A stretch of 35,308 nt of DNA from CAYYGL01 sp964471235 (lineage in GTDB: Bacteria > Calditrichota > Calditrichia > RBG-13-44-9 > J075). The stretch is from positions 1 to 35,308 of the forward strand of contig CAYYGL010000025.1 of the NCBI GenBank assembly GCA_964471235.1, given 5' to 3'. Within the stretch, counting starts at the first letter, position 1. The number at the start of each line of letters is the position of its first letter. Under the pieces are notes generated by a model, which saw nothing but the letters and a program-made list of their open reading frames with translations, did not search any database and had not been told where the DNA came from. Below, in pieces: positions 7,418 to 15,442 of this stretch. Position numbers and translations under genes: made by a program.

Positions 7418-9055
7418 ATGAACATATCACCGGTTAACTTAACCCGTAAACCCCCGCTATTTTATGACTACCTAAATCACTTCGAGAAAGTGGAATCATT
7501 TTATCGCTGGAATCCCCATAAAATGGATGCATTGCCCGCCGTTATCACAGAACGGGGGCGGCTTACATATCCCCGCCGACAGTTGGCGAAAATTCTCCTT
7601 CGGCAAAACCGCTTTTGGGGAGCGCCGCCAGAAAGCTTGCAGAATGTGGAGCAGTTGGCGGATGACCGCACTTTTTGCGTGGTCACCGGGCAGCAAGCCG
7701 GGGTGCTGGGAGGACCGCTCTATACGATTTACAAAATCATCACCGTGGTTAAGCTAACAACCACCCTGCAGGAAAAATATCCCGAATACAATTTTATCCC
7801 GCTGTTCTGGCTGGAGATAAATGATAATGATTTTAAAGAAATCAATCATATCCAATACATTACCCGGGAGAATCAAATCCGTCGGTTGGAGATAGCGGAG
7901 AATTCTGCCGATTCCCTGAAGCCGATTGCCTATCGAAAACCGGACCCCCAAATCCTGCAATGGCGGAAGACCATCGACGAAGATTTTTTCGATACCGAAT
8001 TTAAAGAAGATGCCCTGCGCCTTTTTCTGGAACCTTATGAAAATTCAGCAACTTATGGGGACGCCTTTGCCCGGCTGATACTGACACTGTTGGGAAGACA
8101 CGGCCTGGTCGTCATCAATCCGGTGGACAGGGATGTAGCCGCCCTGGTGCAGCCGATTTTTGATACGGCGCTAACATCTGCCCGGGAGATTTTGGAAGCA
8201 TTTGAGGAACGAAATCATCAAATTAAGGGGGCAGGTTATCCCACCCAGATTCAGTTGCGGAACCATCAGACCCTGCTGTTTCATATCGATGAGCAGCAGC
8301 AGCGGGTACGGATTGATGCTGAACCGGGCGGAGGCTATCGGCTGGTTTATCCGGATGAAAAACGGGGAATTGGTTCCACGGAACTGCTGCACCTTTGTGA
8401 AACACATCCGGAACAGTTCTCTCCCAATGTAGCGCTTCGCCCAATTGTTCAGGATTCCCTGCTGCCCACCGTGGCTTATGTTGCCGGACCTTCGGAGACC
8501 GCCTATTTTGCCCAGTTGGAGACGCTCTACCGCTTTTTTGAGGTGCCCATGCCGCTCATCTATCCCCGTCATCGAATGACGATTGTCGAGAACAAAATCC
8601 GGCGATTATTGGAAAAGTTGCAGTTGGATTATGAGACCATCCTCAACAGCCGGGGCAATTTTGTTGAAACCTATCTTCGGCAACATGCCGGGCAGGAGTT
8701 GTACCGGATGTTGGAACAGGTAGACCAACAAATCGGGGAGGCATTGGAAAATCTGGAGCCTCTGCTTACCCGGTACGACCCCACTCTGGTGCAGAGTTTA
8801 CATAAAACCCGTCTCAGTATCGAAGGCAGTTTTCGGAAGCTGAGCGGTAAGATCACCCGTTCCCTGGGGAACCGCAACGAAACCCTGGTGAATCAATTGG
8901 AACGGCTGATGCTTCTTCTGCTGCCCCAGCATACCTACCAGGAACGGATGCTCAACCTTATCTACTTCTGCATCAAGTATGGGTGCGGTTTCTTTGAGGA
9001 ATTGCTGGCAAACCTGCCGGAAGATACCCGCCGACATTATGTGGTGGAATTGTAA
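7418..9055 (+). CDS. bshC: Putative bacillithiol synthase BshC (cysteine-adding enzyme)
   Basis: 545 aa, matching the family length of about 540. BshC performs the last step of bacillithiol synthesis, adding L-cysteine to glucosaminyl-malate. The hallmark nucleotide-binding-like motif VVTGQQAGVLGGPLYTIYKI is at residues 88-107, and the following PLFWLEINDNDFKEINHI at about 128-145 corresponds to the family's second conserved block. That block usually reads closer to SEDHDFEE, so this copy is diverged there. A GPSETAYFAQL segment near residue 355 and a C-terminal coiled coil at about 420-500 also fit. The start is preceded by GAGGAATT about 10 nt upstream. bshA and bshB are not in the window, so the pathway must be encoded elsewhere if it is complete. 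Confidence 0.9.
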   Translation: MNISPVNLTRKPPLFYDYLNHFEKVESFYRWNPHKMDALPAVITERGRLTYPRRQLAKILLRQNRFWGAPPESLQNVEQLADDRTFCVVTGQQAGVLGGPLYTIYKIITVVKLTTTLQEKYPEYNFIPLFWLEINDNDFKEINHIQYITRENQIRRLEIAENSADSLKPIAYRKPDPQILQWRKTIDEDFFDTEFKEDALRLFLEPYENSATYGDAFARLILTLLGRHGLVVINPVDRDVAALVQPIFDTALTSAREILEAFEERNHQIKGAGYPTQIQLRNHQTLLFHIDEQQQRVRIDAEPGGGYRLVYPDEKRGIGSTELLHLCETHPEQFSPNVALRPIVQDSLLPTVAYVAGPSETAYFAQLETLYRFFEVPMPLIYPRHRMTIVENKIRRLLEKLQLDYETILNSRGNFVETYLRQHAGQELYRMLEQVDQQIGEALENLEPLLTRYDPTLVQSLHKTRLSIEGSFRKLSGKITRSLGNRNETLVNQLERLMLLLLPQHTYQERMLNLIYFCIKYGCGFFEELLANLPEDTRRHYVVEL

Positions 9056-9093
9056 GCAGTGCAAACGGTTTTAAGAACGTTTATTTATTTCCC

Positions 9094-9124
9094 TTGACAC
9101 CGGGTATATAAAGGCGTATCTTAG
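9094..9124 (+). promoter_or_regulatory. Promoter of the cold-shock gene
   Basis: TTGACA (9094-9099) is followed after 17 bp by TATCTT (9117-9122). Read as a Bacteroidota-style promoter it is TTG, 20 nt, then TATCTTAG, close to TAnnTTTG. Transcription from about 9129 would leave a leader of roughly 95 nt before the csp start, the kind of long 5' UTR common for cold-shock mRNAs. Confidence 0.65.
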
Positions 9125-9224
9125 GTCGCTTGTTATCGGAATTCCAGCCTGTTTTAATTCTTCTCAGTCTCGATTTCCCAAGCAAATTAACTAATTTTAA
9201 GTAATTTTATAGTAAGGAGTAGTA

Positions 9225-9437
9225 ATGTCAGACCGTGTAACCGGAACCGTCAAATGGTTCAACGCCAGTAAAGGCTATGGTTTTATCTCAAACGATGAAG
9301 GCGAAGACCTTTTCGTGCATTTTAGCTCTATCCGTGATAACGGTGGTTATCGCACTTTAGAGGAAGGTCAGGAAGTTGAATTCACCATTGGAGAAGGCAA
9401 AAAAGGTCCTCAGGCACAAGATGTAGTTGCACTATAG
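9225..9437 (+). CDS. csp: Cold-shock domain protein
   Basis: 70 aa, the normal size of a single-domain CspA-type protein. It has the OB-fold signature GTVKWFNASKGYGFI, with the RNP1 motif KGYGFI at residues 16-21 and the RNP2 motif LFVHF at 29-33. It binds single-stranded RNA and DNA and acts in the cytoplasm as an RNA chaperone or antiterminator. The start is set by AAGGAG at 9213-9218. It is a single-gene transcript: a strong promoter lies 100 bp upstream and a terminator starts 21 bp downstream. The neighbouring RRM protein and sigma factor make this a cluster of nucleic-acid-binding and expression genes. Confidence 0.97.
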   Translation: MSDRVTGTVKWFNASKGYGFISNDEGEDLFVHFSSIRDNGGYRTLEEGQEVEFTIGEGKKGPQAQDVVAL

Positions 9438-9458
9438 TGTAAATCCTTGGTCAATTTC

Positions 9459-9499
9459 AAAAGAGCAGTGTACACACTATGGTATGCTGCTCTTTTTTA
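9459..9499 (+). terminator. Terminator of the cold-shock gene
   Basis: AAAAGAGCAG (9459-9468) pairs with CTGCTCTTTT (9487-9496) across an 18-nt loop and leads into further T residues. The core AAGAGCAGT...ATGCTGCTCTTT recurs in the terminator after ompA. Confidence 0.8.
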
Positions 9500-9555
9500 T
9501 AACCGGCTGAAGGAGCCTGAAGAATTTAATGATGCGATTCATAACCTGGAATTTT

Positions 9556-9588
9556 AAAAGGCGACACTTGACGGTGCCGCCTTTTTTT
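9556..9588 (+). terminator. Second hairpin terminator between csp and the RRM gene
   Basis: AAAAGGCG (9556-9563) pairs with CGCCTTTT (9578-9585), with an additional CAC/GTG pairing inside, and is followed by a T-run. It lies 60 bp after the csp terminator, so it may be a back-up terminator or may end a very short transcript between the two. Confidence 0.75.
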
Positions 9589-9720
9589 GTAGAACTCAAA
9601 AATAATTTCTGTCAACGTCTGTTCTGCAAAGAATGGAGTCAGGACGGGAAATCGGAAACATGCCGAGTATAAAAGCAGAAAAACATACCGGCTCTACTTA
9701 CAAGAGGAAAGGAGTGAACA

Positions 9721-10008
9721 ATGAACATTTATGTCGGAAATTTATCTTATGAAGTAACGGATGAAGATTTACGGGCGGCATTCGAGGTTTACGGAGAAGT
9801 CGCCTCGGCAAAAGTGATTAAAGACAACTTTAGCGGTGCCTCAAGAGGGTTTGGCTTTGTAGAGATGCCCAGCAACTCCGAAGCAGATACCGCAATTAAA
9901 GCTTTGAACGGAACAGAGCTAAAAGGGAATATGATCAAAATCAGTGAAGCGCGTCCGAAATCCGCCAAACGGCGCGGGGGTCGACGGGGCGGCGGGCGAA
10001 ATTGGTAG
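9721..10008 (+). CDS. RNA-recognition-motif protein with an RGG-like tail
   Basis: 95 aa. A single RRM fills residues 1-79, with RNP2 IYVGNL at 3-8 and RNP1 RGFGFVEM at 42-49. A basic Gly/Arg tail at about 80-95 (KRRGGRRGGGRNW) follows. This is the small bacterial or cyanobacterial-type RRM protein family. Such proteins bind single-stranded RNA; in bacteria they are often cold-induced, but the targets here are unknown. The start is supported by GGAAAGGAG just upstream at about 9707-9715. It sits between csp and the primary sigma factor gene, separated from csp by two terminators, so it must have its own promoter. Confidence 0.95.
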   Translation: MNIYVGNLSYEVTDEDLRAAFEVYGEVASAKVIKDNFSGASRGFGFVEMPSNSEADTAIKALNGTELKGNMIKISEARPKSAKRRGGRRGGGRNW

Positions 10009-10034
10009 TCATCCCCATCGTTCACCAAGTTATT

Positions 10035-10101
10035 GAAATTTAGATGCTTAACGCCGGAATGCCGCTGATAGGCAGGGCAACCGGCTAATATGGAAATTTA
10101 G
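10035..10101 (+). promoter_or_regulatory. Structured leader before the sigma factor gene
   Basis: GCCGG (10053-10057) pairs with CCGGC (10081-10085), enclosing a second stem TGCC (10060-10063) with GGCA (10071-10074). The direct repeat GAAATTTAG occurs at 10035-10043 and 10093-10101, flanking the hairpin. The structure ends about 45 nt before the start codon. Its function is not known; a regulatory leader is possible. Confidence 0.35.
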
Positions 10102-10130
10102 TGTGTGACTCAGGAGGAACATCAACCCCT

Positions 10131-10979
10131 ATGGTTAGAGATTCCAGGAATCGGGCAAATCAATCTTTAGACAAGTATTTGCAGGAAATTGGGAAAATAC
10201 CATTGTTAACGGCGGAGGAAGAGATTGAGCTAACCCGGCGAATACGTGAGGGAGACCAGCAGGCGTTAAAGAAATTAACCGAAGCAAACCTTCTTTTTGT
10301 CGTAAGTGTTGCCAAGGTGTATCAAAATCGGGGGCTTTCCCTGGGAGATTTGATTAACGAAGGCAACCTGGGATTAATTAAAGCGGCAAAGCGATTTGAC
10401 GAAACCCGGGGGTTCAAGTTCATCTCTTATGCAGTCTGGTGGATTCGGCAGGGAATTTTGCAAGCGTTGGCGGAGCAATCGCGCACGGTGCGCCTTCCCC
10501 TGAACCGGGTCAGCACCCTGACCAAAATCGGGAAAGCCTATGCCAGGCTGGAACAGGAATTTGAACGGGAACCCAATGCCAGTGAGATTGCCAATCAACT
10601 GGATATGTCCGACCATGAAGTTTCCAACACCCTGAAAATCGCCGGTCGCCATATTTCGATGGATTCTCCCCTGCGCAACAATGAGAATAACAGCCTGCTG
10701 GATGTGTTACACAATGATCATCAACCGCCGCCGGATTCCGAGTTAATGGGGGAATCGTTGAAAGTCGAAATCAATCGCGCCCTGGCTTCTTTGCGAAAAC
10801 GGGAAGCGGAAATTTTACGATTGTATTTCGGGTTGGGGCAGGAACATCCCTTAACACTGGAAGAAATTGGCGAACGGTTTAACCTGACCCGGGAACGAAT
10901 TCGCCAGATAAAAGAAAAAGCGCTTCAGCGGCTTCGGCATATTTCCCGGAGTAAAACGCTGCGCACATTTTTAAGTTGA
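10131..10979 (+). CDS. rpoD: Primary (sigma-70 family) RNA polymerase sigma factor, short form
   Basis: 282 aa from this ATG. A GTG at 10101 would add ten residues, but the only good ribosome-binding site, AGGAGG at 10112-10117, serves this ATG. Region 1.2 is at residues 11-43 (SLDKYLQEIG...LTAEEEIEL). Region 2 is at about 48-118, including LINEGNLGLIKAAKRFD and the -10 recognition segment FISYAVWWIRQGILQAL. Region 3 follows, and the region 4.2 helix-turn-helix LTLEEIGERFNLTRERIRQI is near residue 245. It lacks the long region 1.1 of proteobacterial RpoD, as in the Bacteroidota housekeeping sigma. That fits the TTG...TATCTT promoters in the window. It is followed 43 bp later by the desaturase gene. 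Confidence 0.95.
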   Translation: MVRDSRNRANQSLDKYLQEIGKIPLLTAEEEIELTRRIREGDQQALKKLTEANLLFVVSVAKVYQNRGLSLGDLINEGNLGLIKAAKRFDETRGFKFISYAVWWIRQGILQALAEQSRTVRLPLNRVSTLTKIGKAYARLEQEFEREPNASEIANQLDMSDHEVSNTLKIAGRHISMDSPLRNNENNSLLDVLHNDHQPPPDSELMGESLKVEINRALASLRKREAEILRLYFGLGQEHPLTLEEIGERFNLTRERIRQIKEKALQRLRHISRSKTLRTFLS

Positions 10980-11022
10980 ATAATTCTGTTGAATTTTTAA
11001 TCTCAAGAAAGTAAGGATAATA

Positions 11023-12105
11023 ATGAGAAAAGTTAGTTTTCCTGCCCGTGTAGGTTTTTATAAAACCTTAAAGCAACGGGTAGACGGATATTTTGAAGAA
11101 AAAGGCATTCCCAAAACCGGCAACTGGCGGATGTTTCTGAAAGCCGCCATTGTGTTGAGCTGGCTGGCGGTTTCATACCTGCTGCTGGTCTTTTTTTCCA
11201 CCTCGCTGGTAATGGCAATCATTACCGCTTTTGCCGTTGCCCAGGGGTTTGTGCTGATAGGATTTAACGTAATGCACGACGGCAATCATAAAAGTTTTTC
11301 TAAAAATAAGCATATTAACCGGTTAATGGGATACACCATGGATTTAATCGGTGGCAGCAGCATGTTATGGCGGCAGAAGCACAATGTGCTCCATCATACC
11401 TATACCAATATTGATGAACTGGATGACGATATCCACAGCAACGGGCTGTTTCGTCTAAGTCCCCGTCAGGAATGGCGTCCTTTCCATCGCTTCCAGCATC
11501 TTTATGCCTTACCTTTTTATAGCCTGCTGACCCTTTCCTGGATAACCTTCGGCGATTTTAAGACGTTTTTCAGCCGACGTATCGGTGAACATCGGATACC
11601 CAAGCCTTCTGTTTCCGATGCTGCCCTTTTCTTTCTGACCAAGTTTTTTTATTTTGGATATATGCTGGTGCTACCCATGTTTTTTCATCCCCTGCTGCAT
11701 GTCCTCCTTGCATTTATTGCCATACACCTGGTGCTGGGTGCCACACTATCCGTTGTATTTCAACTGGCGCATACAACCGAGGGGAATACGTTTCCAACCC
11801 CGGATGCAGAAAAAGGAACAATAGAAAACGAATGGGCTATCCACCAGGTGGAAACCACCGCTAATTTTGCCCCCCGCAATAAACTGGCTGCCTGGTACCT
11901 GGGCGGTTTAAATTTTCAGATTGAACATCACCTCTTTACCACCGTTTGCCATATTCATTATCCGCAACTCAGCAAGATTGTCGCTGAAGTATGCCGGGAG
12001 TTCCAGGTCTCTTACGTCAGTTACCCAACGGTGCGTTCGGCTATTGTCGGGCACTATCGCTTCTTAAAACAGTTGGGTAAAGGACCGGCAGTCTCTGTAC
12101 CCTAA
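11023..12105 (+). CDS. Membrane fatty-acid desaturase (acyl-lipid front-end type)
   Basis: 360 aa integral membrane protein. It carries the three di-iron histidine boxes of membrane desaturases: HDGNH at residues 85-89, HNVLHH at 120-125, and QIEHH at 299-303. The Q replacing the first His of the third box is characteristic of front-end (delta-5/delta-6-like, linoleoyl-CoA type) desaturases. Hydrophobic segments lie at about 40-60, 62-82, 160-178 and 205-250. It has no fused cytochrome b5 domain, so electrons must come from a separate ferredoxin or cytochrome. It would introduce cis double bonds into membrane lipid acyl chains. The start follows AAGGAT at about 11014. The closeness to the sigma gene (43 bp) suggests possible co-transcription. 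The exact regioselectivity cannot be read from sequence. Confidence 0.92.
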   Translation: MRKVSFPARVGFYKTLKQRVDGYFEEKGIPKTGNWRMFLKAAIVLSWLAVSYLLLVFFSTSLVMAIITAFAVAQGFVLIGFNVMHDGNHKSFSKNKHINRLMGYTMDLIGGSSMLWRQKHNVLHHTYTNIDELDDDIHSNGLFRLSPRQEWRPFHRFQHLYALPFYSLLTLSWITFGDFKTFFSRRIGEHRIPKPSVSDAALFFLTKFFYFGYMLVLPMFFHPLLHVLLAFIAIHLVLGATLSVVFQLAHTTEGNTFPTPDAEKGTIENEWAIHQVETTANFAPRNKLAAWYLGGLNFQIEHHLFTTVCHIHYPQLSKIVAEVCREFQVSYVSYPTVRSAIVGHYRFLKQLGKGPAVSVP

Positions 12106-12221
12106 GACCGGTTTTCGCACCATACCATCAGGATACCGAAGTTTGTGCCAAATCACCAGACTTTTTAATCAAGTAGAGCATGCCCCCGTATCTCTATGTG
12201 CTCGGGTGGTATGCAGTCGTC

Positions 12222-12279
12222 ACCGAATTGTGGCAACCCGAAGTTCAGATTCAGAAAAAGAGTGAACAATTCGGTTTTC
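12222..12279 (+). terminator. Long-loop inverted repeat between desaturase and radical SAM genes
   Basis: ACCGAATTGT (12222-12231) and ACAATTCGGT (12266-12275) form a perfect 10-bp stem around a 34-nt loop, followed by TTT. It could terminate the desaturase transcript, or act as a leader for the radical SAM gene that starts 26 bp later. The T-tract is short. Confidence 0.4.
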
Positions 12280-12301
12280 CAATTACACATCAGGAGGCAC
12301 C

Positions 12302-13900
12302 ATGCGTAAACTACGTATCGGTATCATCGATTTGGTCACCAAAGCGCCCACCAAAACCTTGTATGCGCGAATCATGCATGCCAATCTTGCCAGCATTATG
12401 CCGCAAGTGGTTGCCACATGGTGCGAGCAGGAAGGGCATGAGGTGACCTTTGTTTGTTATACAGGTTTTGAAGACCTTTCCCGGGAAGTACCGGAGAATG
12501 TGGATATTATTTTTATTGGGGCATTTACCCAGGCGGCTCAGTTGGCGTATGCCCTGAGCAACAAATTTCGCTCAAGCGGGGCTGTGACGGTATTGGGGGG
12601 ACCGCATGCTCGCTGTTATCCGGAAGATGCCCGGAAATATTTTGACTATGTGCTCGGTTTCACCGATCGTCAGATCATTCGGGATGTGCTGGCGGATTGT
12701 TCTCCCCATCGTCCGTTGGGGCAGCATCTGACAGCCAATCAACAGCCGCTCAGTCTCCCGGGGGTTAAGGAACGCTGGAAGTTCATCGAACAAACGTTAA
12801 AAAAGGCACCACTGCTGAAAATTGTTCCCATGATCGGCAGTATGGGGTGCCCGTACACATGCAGTTTTTGTATCGATTCCGTCGTGCCGTATCAACCCCT
12901 GGAGTTTACGATCATCAAGGAAGATTTGCAGTTTCTGTTAACGAAATTCAAACGCCCCCGGGTGGGATGGCATGATCCCAATTTCGGAATCCGCTTCGAT
13001 GATTACCTAGGCACCATCGAGGAGGCGGTGCCAGCCGACAGCATTGATTTTATTGCCGAAAGCAGCCTTTCCTTGCTGTCGGAACCGCATTTGAAGCGGT
13101 TAAAGAAGAACGGGTTTAAAGCCATTTTGCCGGGAATCGAATCCTGGTACCAGATGGGCAACAAGTCCAAAACCGGCAGTCAGCAGGGGATGGATAAGCT
13201 GCACCAGGTTTCCGAACATATCAATATGGTGTTACGCCATTTGCCCTATGTTCAGGCAAATTTTGTATTGGGATTGGATTGCGATGAAGGGGGCACGCCG
13301 TTTGAATTAACCAAAAAATTTGTGGATATGAGTCCGGCAGCCTTCCCGGCGTATTCCCTGCTCTCGGCATTTGGCAGGGCGGCGCCGCTTAACCTGGAAT
13401 ACCAGGAGACAAACCGGGTACTGCCGTTTCCGTTTCATTTCCTCAATAACAACCATGCCATGAATGTGAAACCGAAACATTATTCCTGGACCGAGTTTTA
13501 TGATCATGTGATCGATTTAACCGCCTATTCGTTTTCCTGGCGTTCCATTGCCAATCGCTTCCGGCATACCGATATGAACATCCCCCGTTGGATGAACCTG
13601 GTTCGGGCAATCTCTTCGGAAGGATTCGGGCGTTTAAAATACTACCGGGAAGTGCGCCGCCGGCTGGATGCCGATCTGGCATTCCGGGACTATTTCGAAG
13701 GAGAAACTACCGAACTGCCTTCCTTTTATCTGAATATTATGAAGAGAGATTTGGGACCGTTCTGGGATTGGCTGCCAAAGGGAGCGTTATATCATGATAC
13801 CCATGCCTATTTGAAATCCGAGCAGCAAAAAGTGACCTCGCAGCCGGTGACAAATGGCAAGCCGGAACCCCTGGCAAAAGAGGGTGCGCGGACCAATTAG
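12302..13900 (+). CDS. B12-binding-type radical SAM protein
   Basis: 532 aa. Residues 1-125 resemble a cobalamin-binding Rossmann domain, including VTVLGGPHARCYPEDA at about 95-110. The radical SAM cluster motif CPYTCSFC (C183, C187, C190) follows, binding the [4Fe-4S] cluster that cleaves S-adenosylmethionine. The region after it has GSMGC before the motif and the TIM-barrel pattern with GWHDPNFGI and ILPGIESWYQMG. The usual GEGE motif of many B12-radical SAM proteins is replaced by LGFTDRQ. Members of the class methylate or rearrange lipids, cofactors or natural products; the substrate is unknown here. The start is set by AGGAGG at 12293-12298. Pairing with a lipid desaturase suggests, but does not prove, a lipid substrate. 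It converges with malQ, 18 bp away. Confidence 0.85.
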   Translation: MRKLRIGIIDLVTKAPTKTLYARIMHANLASIMPQVVATWCEQEGHEVTFVCYTGFEDLSREVPENVDIIFIGAFTQAAQLAYALSNKFRSSGAVTVLGGPHARCYPEDARKYFDYVLGFTDRQIIRDVLADCSPHRPLGQHLTANQQPLSLPGVKERWKFIEQTLKKAPLLKIVPMIGSMGCPYTCSFCIDSVVPYQPLEFTIIKEDLQFLLTKFKRPRVGWHDPNFGIRFDDYLGTIEEAVPADSIDFIAESSLSLLSEPHLKRLKKNGFKAILPGIESWYQMGNKSKTGSQQGMDKLHQVSEHINMVLRHLPYVQANFVLGLDCDEGGTPFELTKKFVDMSPAAFPAYSLLSAFGRAAPLNLEYQETNRVLPFPFHFLNNNHAMNVKPKHYSWTEFYDHVIDLTAYSFSWRSIANRFRHTDMNIPRWMNLVRAISSEGFGRLKYYREVRRRLDADLAFRDYFEGETTELPSFYLNIMKRDLGPFWDWLPKGALYHDTHAYLKSEQQKVTSQPVTNGKPEPLAKEGARTN

Positions 13901-13918
13901 CGGTCTAACAGGGAGAAT

Positions 13919-15442
13919 TTATTGCCGGGGGGCGGGTACCTCGTTTTCCGTTCGACCGTATATTTCGGTGAGTTCGGCTAATCTCCGGGCATGTTCCTGG
14001 GTAAGCTGCCCGGGGAGGAGCCGCCAGGTCCAGTTGCCATTGGGAACGCCGGGCAGGTTCATCCGCGCTTCGCTGCCCAGGGAGAGAACGTCCTGCACCG
14101 GAAAAATTGCCATCATTGCCGTGGAGGACATGCCCAGGCGGATTAATTGCCAGGCAATGTCTTCCCGCCGGCCTCCCAGGTATTGAATGCAGTACTCCCG
14201 TTCTTCCCCGGAAATTTTCGCAAACCAGCCCACCGTGGTATCGTTGTCATGGCTGCCGGTATATACCACACAGTGCCGATCAAAATTGTGGGGCAAAAAC
14301 GGATTTTTTGCCCCGCTGTCAAAAGCAAATTGGAGAATTTTCATGCCGGGAAAATGAAAGCGATCCCGCAGCGCTTCCACTTCCGGTGTGATGAAGCCCA
14401 GGTCTTCCACGATAAACGGAAGTTCCCGGAAGTGATGTAACAGGGATTCGAAGAACGCCGCCCCGGGACCTTTCAGCCATTCGCCGTGAACCGCGGTTTC
14501 TTCCCCGAAGGGCACTGCCCAGTACGCTTCAAACCCCCGAAAATGATCGATACGGATAAGATCTACCATATCCAGCGTAATTCGTACCCGCTCTTTCCAC
14601 CACCGGAAGTCGTCCGCCTGCATTTTCTGCCAGTCATAGATCGGGTTGCCCCATAACTGCCCGGTTTCGCTGAAATAATCCGGCGGCACCCCGGCAACCA
14701 CCCTGGGCAGCCGGTCTTCATCCAGGCAAAATTGTTCCTGGTTCGCCCATACATCGGCGCTGTCATAGGTTACATAAATGGGAATATCGCCCAGGATGCG
14801 GATGCCCTTTTCATTGGCATAGGATTTCAATTTCTGCCATTGTTGAAAAAACAGGTACTGGAGAAATTTTTGTCCCTGTATCTCCTCCCTTAACCGTTGT
14901 GCCCATTGGGCTAATGCCACTGGTTCCCGATGTTTTAGCTCGTCTTTCCATTCATGCCAGGATATTCCGCCGAAGTGATTTTTCAGGGCAACAAACAAGC
15001 TGAAATCATTCAACCAGGCTTCATCATGGCGCGCACAAAATTCTTCAAATGCGACCTGGTCCTGGCGCTCCGGGTGTTCACTAAACCTCTGGTATACCTG
15101 CAAAAGAATCGGCATCTTCCAGTCGATGAGCGTATTAAAATCGACTTTACCGGGCGGAAACGACGGTATTTCCTGCAAACATTTATGGGGGATATACCCA
15201 CGGTTGGCTAAATCAACGATATCCAGTAATAACGGATTACCGGCAAATACCGAGATGGTTTGATAGGGTGAGTTGCCGTAACCGGTAGGACCGAGGGGTA
15301 AAATCTGCCAGATTGATTGTCCGGCGTCCGCTAAAAAGTCGATCCATCGGTAGGCGGCTTCCCCCATTTCCCCGATACCGTAAGCCCCCGGTAAAGAGGT
15401 GGGATGTAATAATAACCCGGATGACCGTGTAAATTTCAACAT
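13919..15442 (-). CDS. malQ: 4-alpha-glucanotransferase (amylomaltase)
   Basis: 507 aa from the ATG at 15442; in-frame ATGs upstream extend as far as 15517 but add only a charged, non-conserved leader, so the inner start is preferred. It is a GH77 enzyme that transfers maltodextrin segments between alpha-1,4-glucans, used in glycogen and maltose metabolism in the cytoplasm. The N-terminus reads SSGLLLHPTSLPGAYGIG, a hallmark of the family, with a QILPLGPTGYGNSPYQ segment at 46-61. The catalytic residues can be placed as nucleophile Asp299 in RIDHFRG, acid/base Glu346 in VEDLG, and Asp399 in GSHDNDTT. Length agrees with the family norm of about 500. No other glycogen-metabolism gene is in the window. 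Confidence 0.95.
   Translation of the reverse strand: MLKFTRSSGLLLHPTSLPGAYGIGEMGEAAYRWIDFLADAGQSIWQILPLGPTGYGNSPYQTISVFAGNPLLLDIVDLANRGYIPHKCLQEIPSFPPGKVDFNTLIDWKMPILLQVYQRFSEHPERQDQVAFEEFCARHDEAWLNDFSLFVALKNHFGGISWHEWKDELKHREPVALAQWAQRLREEIQGQKFLQYLFFQQWQKLKSYANEKGIRILGDIPIYVTYDSADVWANQEQFCLDEDRLPRVVAGVPPDYFSETGQLWGNPIYDWQKMQADDFRWWKERVRITLDMVDLIRIDHFRGFEAYWAVPFGEETAVHGEWLKGPGAAFFESLLHHFRELPFIVEDLGFITPEVEALRDRFHFPGMKILQFAFDSGAKNPFLPHNFDRHCVVYTGSHDNDTTVGWFAKISGEEREYCIQYLGGRREDIAWQLIRLGMSSTAMMAIFPVQDVLSLGSEARMNLPGVPNGNWTWRLLPGQLTQEHARRLAELTEIYGRTENEVPAPRQ

Noticed and set aside
12180..12446. 88-codon frame overlapping the radical SAM start
   Set aside because: It runs into the radical SAM gene in another frame and has no ribosome-binding site; the AGGAGG nearby belongs to 12302.
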